Shown here piece after piece: positions 1 to 8,253 of a DNA stretch of 64,000 nt. The stretch's first letter is position 1. Each line of letters opens with the position of its first letter. The DNA is from Halobacillus litoralis (lineage in GTDB: Bacteria > Bacillota > Bacilli > Bacillales > Halobacillaceae). The DNA is taken from the NCBI RefSeq assembly GCF_020524085.2, contig NZ_CP129016.1:552001-616000 (forward strand). Direction: 5' to 3'. The translations under genes were made by a program, and so were the position numbers. The notes under the pieces were generated by a model. It searched no databases. It saw only the letters and a program-made list of their open reading frames with translations, and was not told the origin of the DNA.

Positions 1-647
1 CCGTCATTCACTTTCGCTTCCGGAGATAATTTTTCAAATCCGCCTGCTGAGTTGGTTAAGGCCGCTAGGAAAAGAAAAGATTCCCCTTCCCAGGCTTTAT
101 CATCATATTCGATCCGCATTGGATAACTACTATGCTGGGTCAAGGTTTTCATCCCTTCCATCATATACGCAAGTGGACCAAATTTCGTTTTTTGTTCAGG
201 TGTCACTTCATATGTCGCTTCAGCAAGGGATCCCGCTGCTACAATATTCACAAAATATTGGTCATTGAACTTCCCAATATCCACAGATTTGGTCTGATCA
301 GAACGGAGAACATCAATAGCCTCCTCAACCTTGAGTGGAATATCAAGAGCTCTTGCAAAATCGTTGACTGTACCCAGTGGAATGATTCCCAAATGCGGTC
401 GGTGACTTTCGTCTACCATCCCATTGATTGTCTCATGGAGGGTACCATCTCCCCCCATAGAAACGACGAGATCGAATTCGTCTCTGCAGGCGTTCTGGCA
501 ATACTTTGTGGCATCCAGCTCTTTTTCTGTTTGAGAAACTTCCACTTCGTATCCTTTTTCCGATAAAATGTGCTCGATTTGTTCAACATGATCGACGGCT
601 TCCTCTTTTCCAGAAGAAGGATTAACGATCAACATAGCCTTTTTCAT
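1..647 (-). CDS. Diacylglycerol/lipid kinase family protein (3' part outside window)
   Basis: The reading frame starts at an ATG at 645-647 behind an AGGAGA ribosome binding site and runs off the left edge, so about 215 N-terminal residues are visible. It begins MKKAMLIVNPSSGK and carries the nucleotide-binding motif GGDGTLHE near residue 67, followed by GIIPLGTVNDFARAL. These are hallmarks of the DagK/YegS/BmrU family, cytosolic or membrane-associated kinases that phosphorylate diacylglycerol or related lipids with ATP. The exact lipid substrate cannot be told from this part. The next gene on the same strand (GNAT) ends 26 bp upstream of it, so the two may be co-transcribed. Confidence 0.85.
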   Translation of the reverse strand, partial: MKKAMLIVNPSSGKEEAVDHVEQIEHILSEKGYEVEVSQTEKELDATKYCQNACRDEFDLVVSMGGDGTLHETINGMVDESHRPHLGIIPLGTVNDFARALDIPLKVEEAIDVLRSDQTKSVDIGKFNDQYFVNIVAAGSLAEATYEVTPEQKTKFGPLAYMMEGMKTLTQHSSYPMRIEYDDKAWEGESFLFLAALTNSAGGFEKLSPEAKVND

Positions 648-673
648 TCTATTTCTCCTCTCCAAAACATCCT

Positions 674-1132
674 TTATCCTTCCGACTGGTATTCATAAAG
701 GGTGCTGACAGAAGAAAAGCCGATTTTGCGGATGAATTCACTTATCCCATTCTGATGTGGCCTGAGACTTACCTGGATAGCTTTCGCATCCTTCTCATAC
801 ATCCACTTGATCAGTTCAGCACACAAGTCTGTGCCTATACCTTCTCGTCTGTAAAATTCATCCACAAACACTTCCCGGACATATCCATACACATCTTCTT
901 CCCCATGGGACTCGATGATGCCAAGGACATATCCGATCATTCTTCCATTCATATCAGCAACTAGTAGTTTCTGTGTCGGGTTCTTTGCTAAAAAATGATC
1001 GGCCGCCCAGTACTTACGATCCCTCAATTCTTCATTAGTCAGCATCTCAGAACTGGTTACGTGAAGAAAGTCGATGCTGTACCTTGTAAAATGCATCAAG
1101 TCTTTTTCCTCAGGTTCCCTTATTTCCACCAT
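674..1132 (-). CDS. GNAT family N-acetyltransferase
   Basis: A 152-residue protein with the GNAT acetyl-CoA fold. The central segment GYVREVFVDEFYRREGIG is the beta4/motif A region with the pyrophosphate-binding R-x-x-G-x-G type loop, followed by a helix and the C-terminal IRKIGFSSVSTLYEYQ, typical of single-domain acetyltransferases. It transfers an acetyl group from acetyl-CoA to an amine; the substrate is unknown. It lies 14 bp downstream of another small GNAT-like gene and 26 bp upstream of the lipid kinase, all on the minus strand, which suggests one transcript. Confidence 0.8.
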   Translation of the reverse strand: MVEIREPEEKDLMHFTRYSIDFLHVTSSEMLTNEELRDRKYWAADHFLAKNPTQKLLVADMNGRMIGYVLGIIESHGEEDVYGYVREVFVDEFYRREGIGTDLCAELIKWMYEKDAKAIQVSLRPHQNGISEFIRKIGFSSVSTLYEYQSEG

Positions 1133-1146
1133 CAGAAACTCCTCCT

Positions 1147-1422
1147 CTAAGCTTTTAACACCACTTGATATTCCGGTGTATTTTCAATAACTTCCCGGGC
1201 GAAGGAGCAGACCGGGTCAATTTTCAATTTATGTTTACGTGCATAGTTCACAGCATAATCAATCAATTCCCCGCCCAAACCCTGTTCACGTTCAGAGGGT
1301 GCAACGAAAGTGCTTGTGATGACCATAGTATTGTCATTTTCTTCAAATAAAACCTGTGCTTTAGGATCGTGTTCCTCTCCTATAAAAAACGTCCCTTGTT
1401 TCTCTTGGATTTCTTGCTCCAC
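1147..1422 (-). CDS. Small GNAT-like protein (YjdJ/GTNAT family)
   Basis: A 91-residue protein resembling the short acetyltransferase-like family of YjdJ in Bacillus. It contains VITSTFVAPSEREQGLGG, a compact acetyl-CoA binding loop, and ends with KIDPVCSFAREVIENTPEY, the conserved C-P-x-C/S-x-F-A-R-like tail of these mini-GNATs. Members are about 90-100 residues, so this is full length. Biological substrates are not known. A GGAGAG ribosome binding site precedes the ATG. It heads the small minus-strand cluster with the larger GNAT and the lipid kinase. Confidence 0.8.
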   Translation of the reverse strand: MEQEIQEKQGTFFIGEEHDPKAQVLFEENDNTMVITSTFVAPSEREQGLGGELIDYAVNYARKHKLKIDPVCSFAREVIENTPEYQVVLKA

Positions 1423-1539
1423 AACAATCTCTCCTTTCCCTATAAAGGATACCCTTTCATCGTTAAGAAAAACATGAGCTTGCGGAGGTGAAGGCTGGTG
1501 ATGGTATGAATGAAGTGCTTGGCAGCGATCATGAGGTAG

Positions 1540-1587
1540 TCGACAATGTTATTTAGATATTCGACACCATTAATTAAGTATTCGACA
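1540..1587. repeat. Three TCGACA direct repeats with 21-bp period
   Basis: TCGACA occurs at 1540-1545, 1561-1566 and 1582-1587, exactly 21 bp apart, with AT-rich spacers (two further copies of the pattern T-A-T-T-C-G-A-C-A). The block lies in the 250-bp gap between cstA and the small GNAT. Spacing of two helical turns suits a protein-binding array, but nothing identifies the binder. Confidence 0.5.
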
Positions 1588-1635
1588 TACTACCAGAGAT
1601 GCTCATCCCCATCCCTAGGTGCCCATAGACAAAAA

Positions 1636-1668
1636 AAGAGCACCTACTTTGAAAAAGTAGGTGCTCTT
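1636..1668 (-). terminator. Rho-independent terminator of cstA
   Basis: A 15-bp perfect stem (1636-1650 with 1654-1668, loop GAA) followed on the minus strand by a run of seven T residues. It begins a few bases after the cstA stop codon. Confidence 0.9.
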
Positions 1669-1673
1669 TAACA

Positions 1674-3116
1674 TTAGGCAGTTTGTTTCAGATCTTCCTC
1701 TAATGGAATGTCCTTCTGTAATCCGCGGCGGGCGGCAATGATGAAGGCTGTGACAACCGCAACGGTACCGATGGCTGCAACGACGTAGGAAACATTCAGT
1801 GATAATCCGAATCCGATTGGTGCATTCAGAATATAGGTGAATGTCGCCATCGTCATAAAGGTCGCTGGAACGGCAGCGATGAAGTAGTTTTTACGCGACA
1901 GGAACAAGTACATCGCTCCTACCCAGAGCGCGATGACGGCTGTTGATTGGTTTGCCCAGGAGAAGTATCTCCATAGCAACGTAAAATCAATGCGGGTCAG
2001 CGCAAATGAGATGACGAACAATGGAAGAGCAATCCATACACGACTCATAATCTTCTTTTGTGGAATTTTAATATAGTCAGCAATAATCATACGCGCGCTT
2101 CGGAAAGCTGTATCTCCGGATGTGATTGGCAGTACGATGACACCAAGCACAGCAAGTGTACCACCGACAGCACCTAGCATAGCTACGGAAACTTCACTAA
2201 CCACAGCTGCTGGTCCACCGCTTGCAAGGATTTCATTCAATCCTGCAGAACCATTGAACAAGCTCATGGCTGCAGCTGCCCAAATCATAGCAATAATTCC
2301 TTCTGCAATCATCATCCCGTAGAAAATACGACGGCCTTGTTTTTCCTGTTGTGTCGTTCTTGAGATGATAGGGGTTTGTGTTGCGTGAAAGCCTGACAGG
2401 GCACCACAAGAAATCGTTAGGAACAACAGTGGGAAAATCGGTGCGTTATCCGGGTGCATATTGGTAAAGGTCAATTCTGGGATTGGTGCACCTGTTACGA
2501 CAAGTGAGACCCCGACTCCAATCGCACTGATGAGTAGAAGGGCACCAAAAATCGGATAAAACCGTCCGATGATTTTATCAATCGGAAGCATCGTCGCTAA
2601 CAAATAGTAAGCAAAAATCACAAGTAGAATGACAGGAAGAGCAAGCCAGCTGCTTGTCATGTTGTGCAAAAGATCTGCAGGTGCTGTAACGAATACAGTT
2701 CCTACTAGGACAAGCAAAAGAATAGCAAACGCGTTGACGACGTGCTTCATGACTTTCCCTAAAAACTTCCCTGCAAGCTCAGGCAGGTGGGCGCCACGGT
2801 TCCTAATGGATATCATTCCTGTCAAATAATCGTGGACAGCTCCGGCAAAAATGGCTCCAAGTACAATCCATAGGAAAGCGACGGGACCATATAAAGCACC
2901 AAGGATCGGACCGAAAATAGGACCTACCCCCGCGATATTCAGGAGTTGGATTAAAGCATTCTTTTTTTCTCCCATCGGCAGGTAATCCACACCATCACCA
3001 TGAGAATAAGCAGGCGTTTCACGTCCTGTGTTGACGCCGAACGTTTTTTCAACATATTTACCGTACGTAAGATAACCGATAATTAAAAGTGCAATACTCA
3101 CTAAAAAAGTAATCAT
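1674..3116 (-). CDS. cstA: Carbon starvation protein A family transporter (CstA/BtsT-like)
   Basis: A 480-residue polytopic membrane protein with about 13-14 hydrophobic segments. The N-terminal GDGVDYLPM and N-I-A-G-V-G-P-I-F-G-P-I segments and TSGDTAFRSARMIIAD near residue 335 are characteristic of the CstA family. E. coli members (CstA, BtsT) are about 700 residues and import peptides or pyruvate; the shorter form here is usual in Firmicutes. It lies downstream of a LytT/LytS pair on the same strand. In E. coli the related BtsS/BtsR system controls the CstA-like pyruvate importer BtsT, so pyruvate or peptide uptake is the likely role. A perfect cre site lies just upstream, which implies repression by CcpA in good carbon sources. 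Confidence 0.9.
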   Translation of the reverse strand: MITFLVSIALLIIGYLTYGKYVEKTFGVNTGRETPAYSHGDGVDYLPMGEKKNALIQLLNIAGVGPIFGPILGALYGPVAFLWIVLGAIFAGAVHDYLTGMISIRNRGAHLPELAGKFLGKVMKHVVNAFAILLLVLVGTVFVTAPADLLHNMTSSWLALPVILLVIFAYYLLATMLPIDKIIGRFYPIFGALLLISAIGVGVSLVVTGAPIPELTFTNMHPDNAPIFPLLFLTISCGALSGFHATQTPIISRTTQQEKQGRRIFYGMMIAEGIIAMIWAAAAMSLFNGSAGLNEILASGGPAAVVSEVSVAMLGAVGGTLAVLGVIVLPITSGDTAFRSARMIIADYIKIPQKKIMSRVWIALPLFVISFALTRIDFTLLWRYFSWANQSTAVIALWVGAMYLFLSRKNYFIAAVPATFMTMATFTYILNAPIGFGLSLNVSYVVAAIGTVAVVTAFIIAARRGLQKDIPLEEDLKQTA

Positions 3117-3143
3117 TCTATATCCTCCCTTTCACGTCTTTTC

Positions 3144-3157
3144 TGTAATCGCTTACA
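3144..3157. promoter_or_regulatory. cre site (CcpA operator) upstream of cstA
   Basis: TGTAATCGCTTACA matches the Bacillus cre consensus TGWAANCGNTNWCA at every position on both strands and lies 28 bp upstream of the cstA ATG, where bound CcpA would block transcription. A weaker copy with two mismatches lies at 3170-3183. Confidence 0.75.
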
Positions 3158-3259
3158 CACAATATATCAAGAGAACGCTTACAAAAGCGCGATTCTTGAT
3201 TAACATGTCAGGATTGATGTCCAAGATGTCGTGAAAGTGGATTGAAATACAAAGGGAAA

Positions 3260-3988
3260 TTACAACTCGAGCTTCTTTCGTAAGTCCTTCACATAGTTAC
3301 GACTGACAGAAAGCTTTTCCTCTGTTTGCTGCAGTTCCAACTGATAGGCCCCATTAAACCACGGAGTTAATCGATGCACGTAATCGAGGTTCACAAGATA
3401 ACTTTTATGAATGCGGAAAAAAGAGAAGCCTTGCAGCCGCTTCTCCACATCTTTGAGCGCATCTTTCGTTTCATAGACCTTTTTTTTGCCGACGATTTTT
3501 GTAATCCGATCCTCTCTGTGTACGTACATAATTTCAGAAGGGTCCAGATATTCAATCGTCTCCTCCACTTCAACTGCCAACTTGGTAGGAGAATTGGAGG
3601 GCTTTACGTCTATCGGCTTCATTTTCTTCTCTATTCTTTCCACGGTTTCACTTAACTGTTCCTCATCAAAAGGTTTGAGTAGGTAATCGATGGCCTTCTG
3701 ACGAAATGCTTCGACCGCAAAGTCTGGATACGCGGTCGCAAACACGATCTCAGGAACCTTCTTGAGTTCTTGTACCGCTTTTGCTACCGCCATTCCATCC
3801 ATCTTCGGCATTTCCACATCAAGAAACAGAACATCCGGCTGAAGCTTCAACGTCTGCATGACTGCTTCATCCCCTGAGCCTGCTTCCCCTACAACTTCTA
3901 TACTCTCGTAAGGTTTTAATAAAAAATTCAATTCTTCTCGGCTGAATCGCTCATCATCAACGATGATCACCGTGATTTTTTCATTCAT
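3260..3988 (-). CDS. lytT: LytTR response regulator (LytT/LytR-like)
   Basis: A 242-residue response regulator. The receiver domain (about 1-120) has the acidic pair D11-D12, the phospho-acceptor D57 in FLDVEMPKMDG and a conserved lysine in YLLKPFD. The LytTR DNA-binding domain fills about 140-240 (YLDPSEIMYVHREDRITKI, FFRIHKSYLVNLDYV, LSVSRNYVKDLRKKL). Its ATG overlaps the end of the kinase reading frame by 4 bp, so the pair is translationally coupled. The nearest downstream gene is cstA, the probable target by analogy with BtsSR-BtsT in E. coli and LytST targets in Bacillus. Confidence 0.92.
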   Translation of the reverse strand: MNEKITVIIVDDERFSREELNFLLKPYESIEVVGEAGSGDEAVMQTLKLQPDVLFLDVEMPKMDGMAVAKAVQELKKVPEIVFATAYPDFAVEAFRQKAIDYLLKPFDEEQLSETVERIEKKMKPIDVKPSNSPTKLAVEVEETIEYLDPSEIMYVHREDRITKIVGKKKVYETKDALKDVEKRLQGFSFFRIHKSYLVNLDYVHRLTPWFNGAYQLELQQTEEKLSVSRNYVKDLRKKLEL

Positions 3989-5731
3989 GACCCTGTCTCC
4001 TTTTCATGAAGAGGGACCGTAAATACAATGGTTGTCCCCTGTCCTTGTTCGCTCTTAATTTGTAGTTTCGCACTCTCTCCGTGCATGTATTCTAAACGTT
4101 TGTTAACGTTATATAACCCGTATCCCGTCCCTTCCTCAGAGGCGACCGACTGTACTCCCAATGTGCGCAACCTCATAGGTTCAATGCCTTTCCCCGTTAT
4201 CTGCCACGCTGATCTTGACGTGATCACCATCTCTACGGACACTAATCGTAATTTCCGCTCCCCCTTCCTGGTCTTTGATTCCATGCTTAATGCTGTTTTC
4301 GACCAGGGGCTGTAAGGTTAAAGGAGCGATGCGTACGGATAATGCGGAATCATCCACATCATAATGGACATGAAGGCGATCAACGAAACGCGTCTCTTCG
4401 ATGAGAAGATAGGACTTTACATGTTTTAACTCTTCTTTCAAAGACGTCCACGTTTTGGTGGTCGCCCCAAGGTTTTGCCTGAAGAACTTGGAAAGCGCTA
4501 TAAGCAGCGCCCTTGCTCGGTCAGGTTCCGTACGGGTCAACGAAACGATGACATTCAACGAATTGAATAAAAAATGCGGATTGACTTGTGCCTGCAAGGC
4601 CTTCACTTCTGCTTCCCGTGCGAGCTCTTGAGCTTTTTCAGCATCAGCAAGCTCAAGCTGCTGACTAAGGAGAGCACTTAACCCCTGAATCAATTCCAAA
4701 AGAACATTCGAGATTTCTTTTTGTGATGAAACGTAAAACTTCAGGGTTCCGACCACTTCTTGCCGTTTCTTCAATGGAACGATGACGGCTGCCCCCAAGG
4801 GACAGTCTGTCTGTTGGCATTGAATCTCTTCATGACTGACTACGACACGCTCTCCTGTTTCAATGACATCACGAGTGGCGTCGGTTTGAATCGGCTCTCC
4901 CGCCTTATGATGGTCATCAGCCTGTCCGACATGCGCAAGTATTCTTTGTTTATCTGTCATGGAGATCGCACTCACCTGGACTTCCCCATAAATAATTCGG
5001 CACGCCTTTTCTGCAGAATCCATCGTCAGCCCTTTTCGCAGATATGAAACCGTTGATTCTGCCAATTTTAGCGCTTTTTGCGCCTGCAAAGCTCCAACCT
5101 TCTCTTCTTCATGAAGAACATTTCGAATGATTAGTAAGAACAATGCGGAACCGACTCCATTGGCTACAATCATGGGCGCACCGATCTCCTGGACAAGAGC
5201 CCATGCACGCGGAAATGGATCAGAGATAAGAAGGATGATGCCCATCTGAACCATCTCCGCAAGGGCTCCCACAAATAAAGCCGTCTTCAGTTTCAAAGGC
5301 TCCTCTTTTTTATGGAAGTAACCTGCGATGATTCCTGCTACCACAGCAGATATTCCGCAGGCGGCCCCAGTGAACCCTCCAAGGGAAAAACGATGCAATC
5401 CGGCAATGACCCCAGCCCCTATACCAATGCGGTACCCTCCGAAAAGACCGGCCGCCACGATTCCAACGACTCTGGAGTTCGCCAATGCTTCCGATTCGAC
5501 AAGATTATAAGCCCAGCGTCCATAATCAAAGGAGCTTGTGTCATAAGTGATGCCTGTATATGTACCAATGATTCCGAACAAACCAAAAAAAGCGATCGCC
5601 ATGTACCGCTGACGTTGGTCCAGCTTTTTTTGATCAATCAACTCCCGAAAAAAACGGAAACGAGTAATAATAAAAGCGACCGTTACAATAATCCCGAGTC
5701 TTTCAAGCATCGGAAGAAACAACTCAAACAT
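3985..5731 (-). pseudogene. lytS: LytS-type sensor histidine kinase, frameshifted in the ATP-binding domain
   Basis: The N-terminal frame (5731 to 4181) encodes a 5TM-Lyt membrane sensor (about 1-190), a GAF-like domain (about 225-360), the His-kinase H-box QAQVNPHFLFNSLN and the N-box LVENSIKHGI. It stops abruptly after VADNGERH. The next frame continues with GKGIEPMRL and then TGYGLYNVNKRLEYMHG, the G2 box and C-terminus. Removing one base from the G4 run (C4 at 4192-4195 on the plus strand) restores DNGKGIEP without a gap. The break falls in the essential G1 box, so the protein would be inactive if the change is real. A homopolymer sequencing error is equally possible. The restored gene would be about 580 residues, normal for LytS. 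Confidence 0.85.
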
Positions 5732-5797
5732 AATCCCACTTCCTTTTTCATACCTCTAATTATTCTTGCAGATAGGCTTTTTCACCTTTGGGTACCC

Positions 5798-5886
5798 GGG
5801 TTCGTTTCCTTATTGAGCGTCAGGGGTGGTTGGGAAGCTGCGCGACTCCCAACCACCCCATTTGAAATAAGAGAGAAACGAACCCC
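5798..5886. repeat. Interspersed palindromic repeat, subtype B, internally deleted (copy R1)
   Basis: An 89-bp element bounded by GGGTTCGTTT and AAACGAACCCC, with the inverted arms GGGGTGGTTGGGA and TCCCAACCACCCC around a short centre. Read on the minus strand it aligns with both ends of the larger copy at 41055-41240 but lacks its core. It lies in the 517-bp gap upstream of lytS. Confidence 0.75.
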
Positions 5887-5937
5887 TTACCGACAAGGAT
5901 TGTCTCCCACTATCCTTGTCATATAAGTGAAGAGCAG

Positions 5938-6090
5938 TCTATATCAAGCTTTTACGCTAGGAATAACCGTCAGGGTGATTCCATTTACTCAATGAAAGCT
6001 GAGTGTAAATCATATGGTTTCGAGAGACTCACATGGTAAAGGGGCACAAACATCTCGAAATCGATTCTTACCAACCCTGCCCTATAAGTT
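5938..6090. repeat. Interspersed repeat, subtype A, core-less derivative (copy R1b)
   Basis: The ends TTTCGAGA (6018-6025) and TCTCGAAA (6053-6060) and their flanks (TATCAAGCTTT on the left, CGATTCTT and CCTGCC on the right) match the flanks of the full copy near 31735-32030. The GC-rich core between the ends is missing. The remainder of the 5732-6248 gap shows no convincing gene. Confidence 0.55.
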
Positions 6091-6248
6091 GAATAGCGGT
6101 TTATGTTTATTGTAGCATGGGCGGTTTGTTTCGATACACAGAATGAAGGGTGGAGATGAAATCCCCTCATTCAAGCAAAATCCTAATTGAAAACATTAGG
6201 GAAACGTCAGAATTTTTTGATACACTAAGAAGAAAATGAGGTGATAGG

Positions 6249-7031
6249 ATGACAACAAAAATAGCAATCATTCAAATGGATATCGTCTTCGGTAACCCTG
6301 AAGAGAACCGGAGATATGCACAGGAGAAAATAAGAGAAGCGGCCGCACAAGGAAGCGAGGTCATCTTGTTACCTGAATTGTGGACGACAGGTTATGATCT
6401 CTCCCGTTTTGAAGAAATAGCAGAAACACTTGAGGGGCCGACGCATCAGCTCTTAATTTCTCTAGCCCATGAACTCAAGGTCACCATTGCGGGTTCCATC
6501 GCTGAAGAAGAAAACGGCAAGTTCTATAATACCTTCGTTGCCTATGACGCGAAAGGTGAGCGGCTGTTCAACTACAGGAAAGCTCATTTGTTCCGCTTGA
6601 TGAATGAAGAAAAGTTTTTAGAATCAGGTAATCAAAAAGGAAATTTCCACCTTGAAGATGTACCGGTGGCGGGTGTCATTTGTTATGATATCCGCTTCCC
6701 GGAATGGATGAGAACGCATATGCTTGATGGTTCGCGCGGGTTGTTTGTCGTAGCTGAATGGCCTAAACCCCGGGTGGAGCATTGGCGTAATCTCTTGATC
6801 AGCCGAGCCATTGAAAATCAATGCTTCGTGATCGCCTGCAACCGTGTAGGTGCTGATCAAAACAATGAGTTCGGAGGTCATTCTATCGTTGTGGACCCGT
6901 GGGGCAACGTAGTGGCTGAAGGTGGTTTTGGGGAAGAAATTGTGTATGCTGATATTGACTTCACGGCTGTGGAGGCAATCCGGAAACAGATCCCTATTTT
7001 TCAGGATCGACGTCCGGATTTGTATGAATGA
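6249..7031 (+). CDS. mtnU: Carbon-nitrogen hydrolase, MtnU-like omega-amidase
   Basis: A 260-residue nitrilase-superfamily amidohydrolase with the complete catalytic triad: E43 in LLPELWTTGYD, K111 in YRKAHLF and C145 in GVICYDIRFPEW. It is closest in pattern to Bacillus MtnU (YkrU), the omega-amidase that hydrolyses alpha-ketoglutaramate or the related product made when glutamine is the amino donor for MtnE in methionine salvage. An aminotransferase of the MtnE type lies 2.7 kb downstream on the same strand, with nos and a reductase on the opposite strand in between. A GAGGTGATAGG site precedes the ATG. The cytosolic enzyme has normal length. Confidence 0.85.
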   Translation: MTTKIAIIQMDIVFGNPEENRRYAQEKIREAAAQGSEVILLPELWTTGYDLSRFEEIAETLEGPTHQLLISLAHELKVTIAGSIAEEENGKFYNTFVAYDAKGERLFNYRKAHLFRLMNEEKFLESGNQKGNFHLEDVPVAGVICYDIRFPEWMRTHMLDGSRGLFVVAEWPKPRVEHWRNLLISRAIENQCFVIACNRVGADQNNEFGGHSIVVDPWGNVVAEGGFGEEIVYADIDFTAVEAIRKQIPIFQDRRPDLYE

Positions 7032-7079
7032 GTTCTTAAACCATTGTATACCGATGAATATATCTGAATAAGAAAATGA

Positions 7080-7118
7080 AAAAAATCCTTCCAAATCAAT
7101 CGGAAGGATTTTTTTCAT
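7080..7118. terminator. Bidirectional terminator between mtnU and nos
   Basis: The stem AAAAATCCTTCC pairs with GGAAGGATTTTT around AAATCAATC. T-runs on both sides let it serve mtnU (+) and nos (-). The nos stop codon lies in the loop. Confidence 0.85.
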
Positions 7119-8187
7119 AGGCCGGAGTTTGATAGAAATAGTTGGGTGTGTCCATCCGGTTTTCATAGGCCGAATGAAAGATGTGGGTCGTTGCTGGCGA
7201 AACGGGCGGGATGAGCCATGTCCAGTCACCCGTGACCTCACGGCCGCACGACTGTTCTTTTTTCTCGAACTGATGGAACTGTTGGGCAGCTGTATGATGA
7301 TCGACAAGACTTACCCCATCGGATTGATAAGAAAACAGCACAGCCTGATTAAGCTCAATTAAGGCTCGGTCCTTCCACAAGGAAGAATTTCGTTTCGTAT
7401 CAAGACCCATGGCTTCCGCGACCACTGGTAAAAGGTCATACCGAAAGTCATCAGCTAGGTTACGGGCCCCGATTTCTGTCTCCATATAAAAGCCATTAAA
7501 TGGGGCGGCCGTATAATCGATTCCACCGATTTCAAGACGCATATCAGAAATCACAGGGACCGCATACCACCGTAAACCTAAGTCTTCAAACCAAGTGAAT
7601 TCCGGATGACGCAAGCGAACTTGCTTCACCTTTTCAGATGGAATATCATACCACACAGGCTCGCGCCCATCCATTTGGACGACAAGAGGCAATACATCAA
7701 ACGACGTGCCTTCCCCTCTCCATCCGAGCTTCTGACATTCCTTCGTAAACGCAACAGAAGCCGGGTCTCCTGTCACAGTTCCGTTTTCTTCATAACCAGC
7801 ATATCGAATCAATTGATGATTCCAAAGCCGTACTTCCCTCTCCGAGGTTTTAGGCTTAAAAATGGTAATCGTCGATCGGATACGCCCATCATTCGTAGCA
7901 TAATCCAAATGATCGAGGAGTGCATTGCGCATGCCCTCTTCTGTATTGACATGCCTGGCATCAAAGACCTTCAAGCTATTCCAGAAAAGACGTCCGATGC
8001 AGCGGTTGCTGTTCCGCCAGGCGACTTTGGCGCCATATTCAAGCTCATCATAGGTGTGCGTATAGCTTCCCGTTTCAACAATTTCCCGTTCGATTTCTTT
8101 GAGTCTCTCATCTGTACCAGAAAGCTGTTGCTCCTGATGGTATTGGCGAATGAATGCTTCCGCCTTTTTATATAAATCTGTATTCAC
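7096..8187 (-). CDS. nos: Nitric oxide synthase oxygenase
   Basis: A 363-residue bacterial NOS oxygenase domain without a reductase domain. The heme thiolate is C63 in [13 protein letters not shown]. The substrate-binding segment [17 protein letters not shown], containing the arginine-binding glutamate, and the C-terminal [16 protein letters not shown], which contacts the heme and pterin, are all present. The enzyme oxidises L-arginine to citrulline and NO using electrons from general flavoproteins. In Bacillus, NO protects against oxidative stress and antibiotics. An FAD-dependent disulfide reductase gene lies 66 bp upstream on the same strand. The start follows an AGGAGGATTC site. Confidence 0.95.
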   Translation of the reverse strand: MNTDLYKKAEAFIRQYHQEQQLSGTDERLKEIEREIVETGSYTHTYDELEYGAKVAWRNSNRCIGRLFWNSLKVFDARHVNTEEGMRNALLDHLDYATNDGRIRSTITIFKPKTSEREVRLWNHQLIRYAGYEENGTVTGDPASVAFTKECQKLGWRGEGTSFDVLPLVVQMDGREPVWYDIPSEKVKQVRLRHPEFTWFEDLGLRWYAVPVISDMRLEIGGIDYTAAPFNGFYMETEIGARNLADDFRYDLLPVVAEAMGLDTKRNSSLWKDRALIELNQAVLFSYQSDGVSLVDHHTAAQQFHQFEKKEQSCGREVTGDWTWLIPPVSPATTHIFHSAYENRMDTPNYFYQTPAYEKNPSD

Positions 8188-8253
8188 AGCATGAATCCTC
8201 CTGTATGGTGCTTCATTACTATCGTACCATACATAAAGACCTTCCTACACGAT

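Noticed and set aside
132..566. 144-residue frame on the plus strand
   Set aside because: It is opposite the lipid kinase coding frame, which has the GGDGT motif and a ribosome binding site.
5312..5926. 204-residue frame on the plus strand
   Set aside because: It is antisense to the LytS membrane domain and runs into repeat R1; composition is not protein-like.
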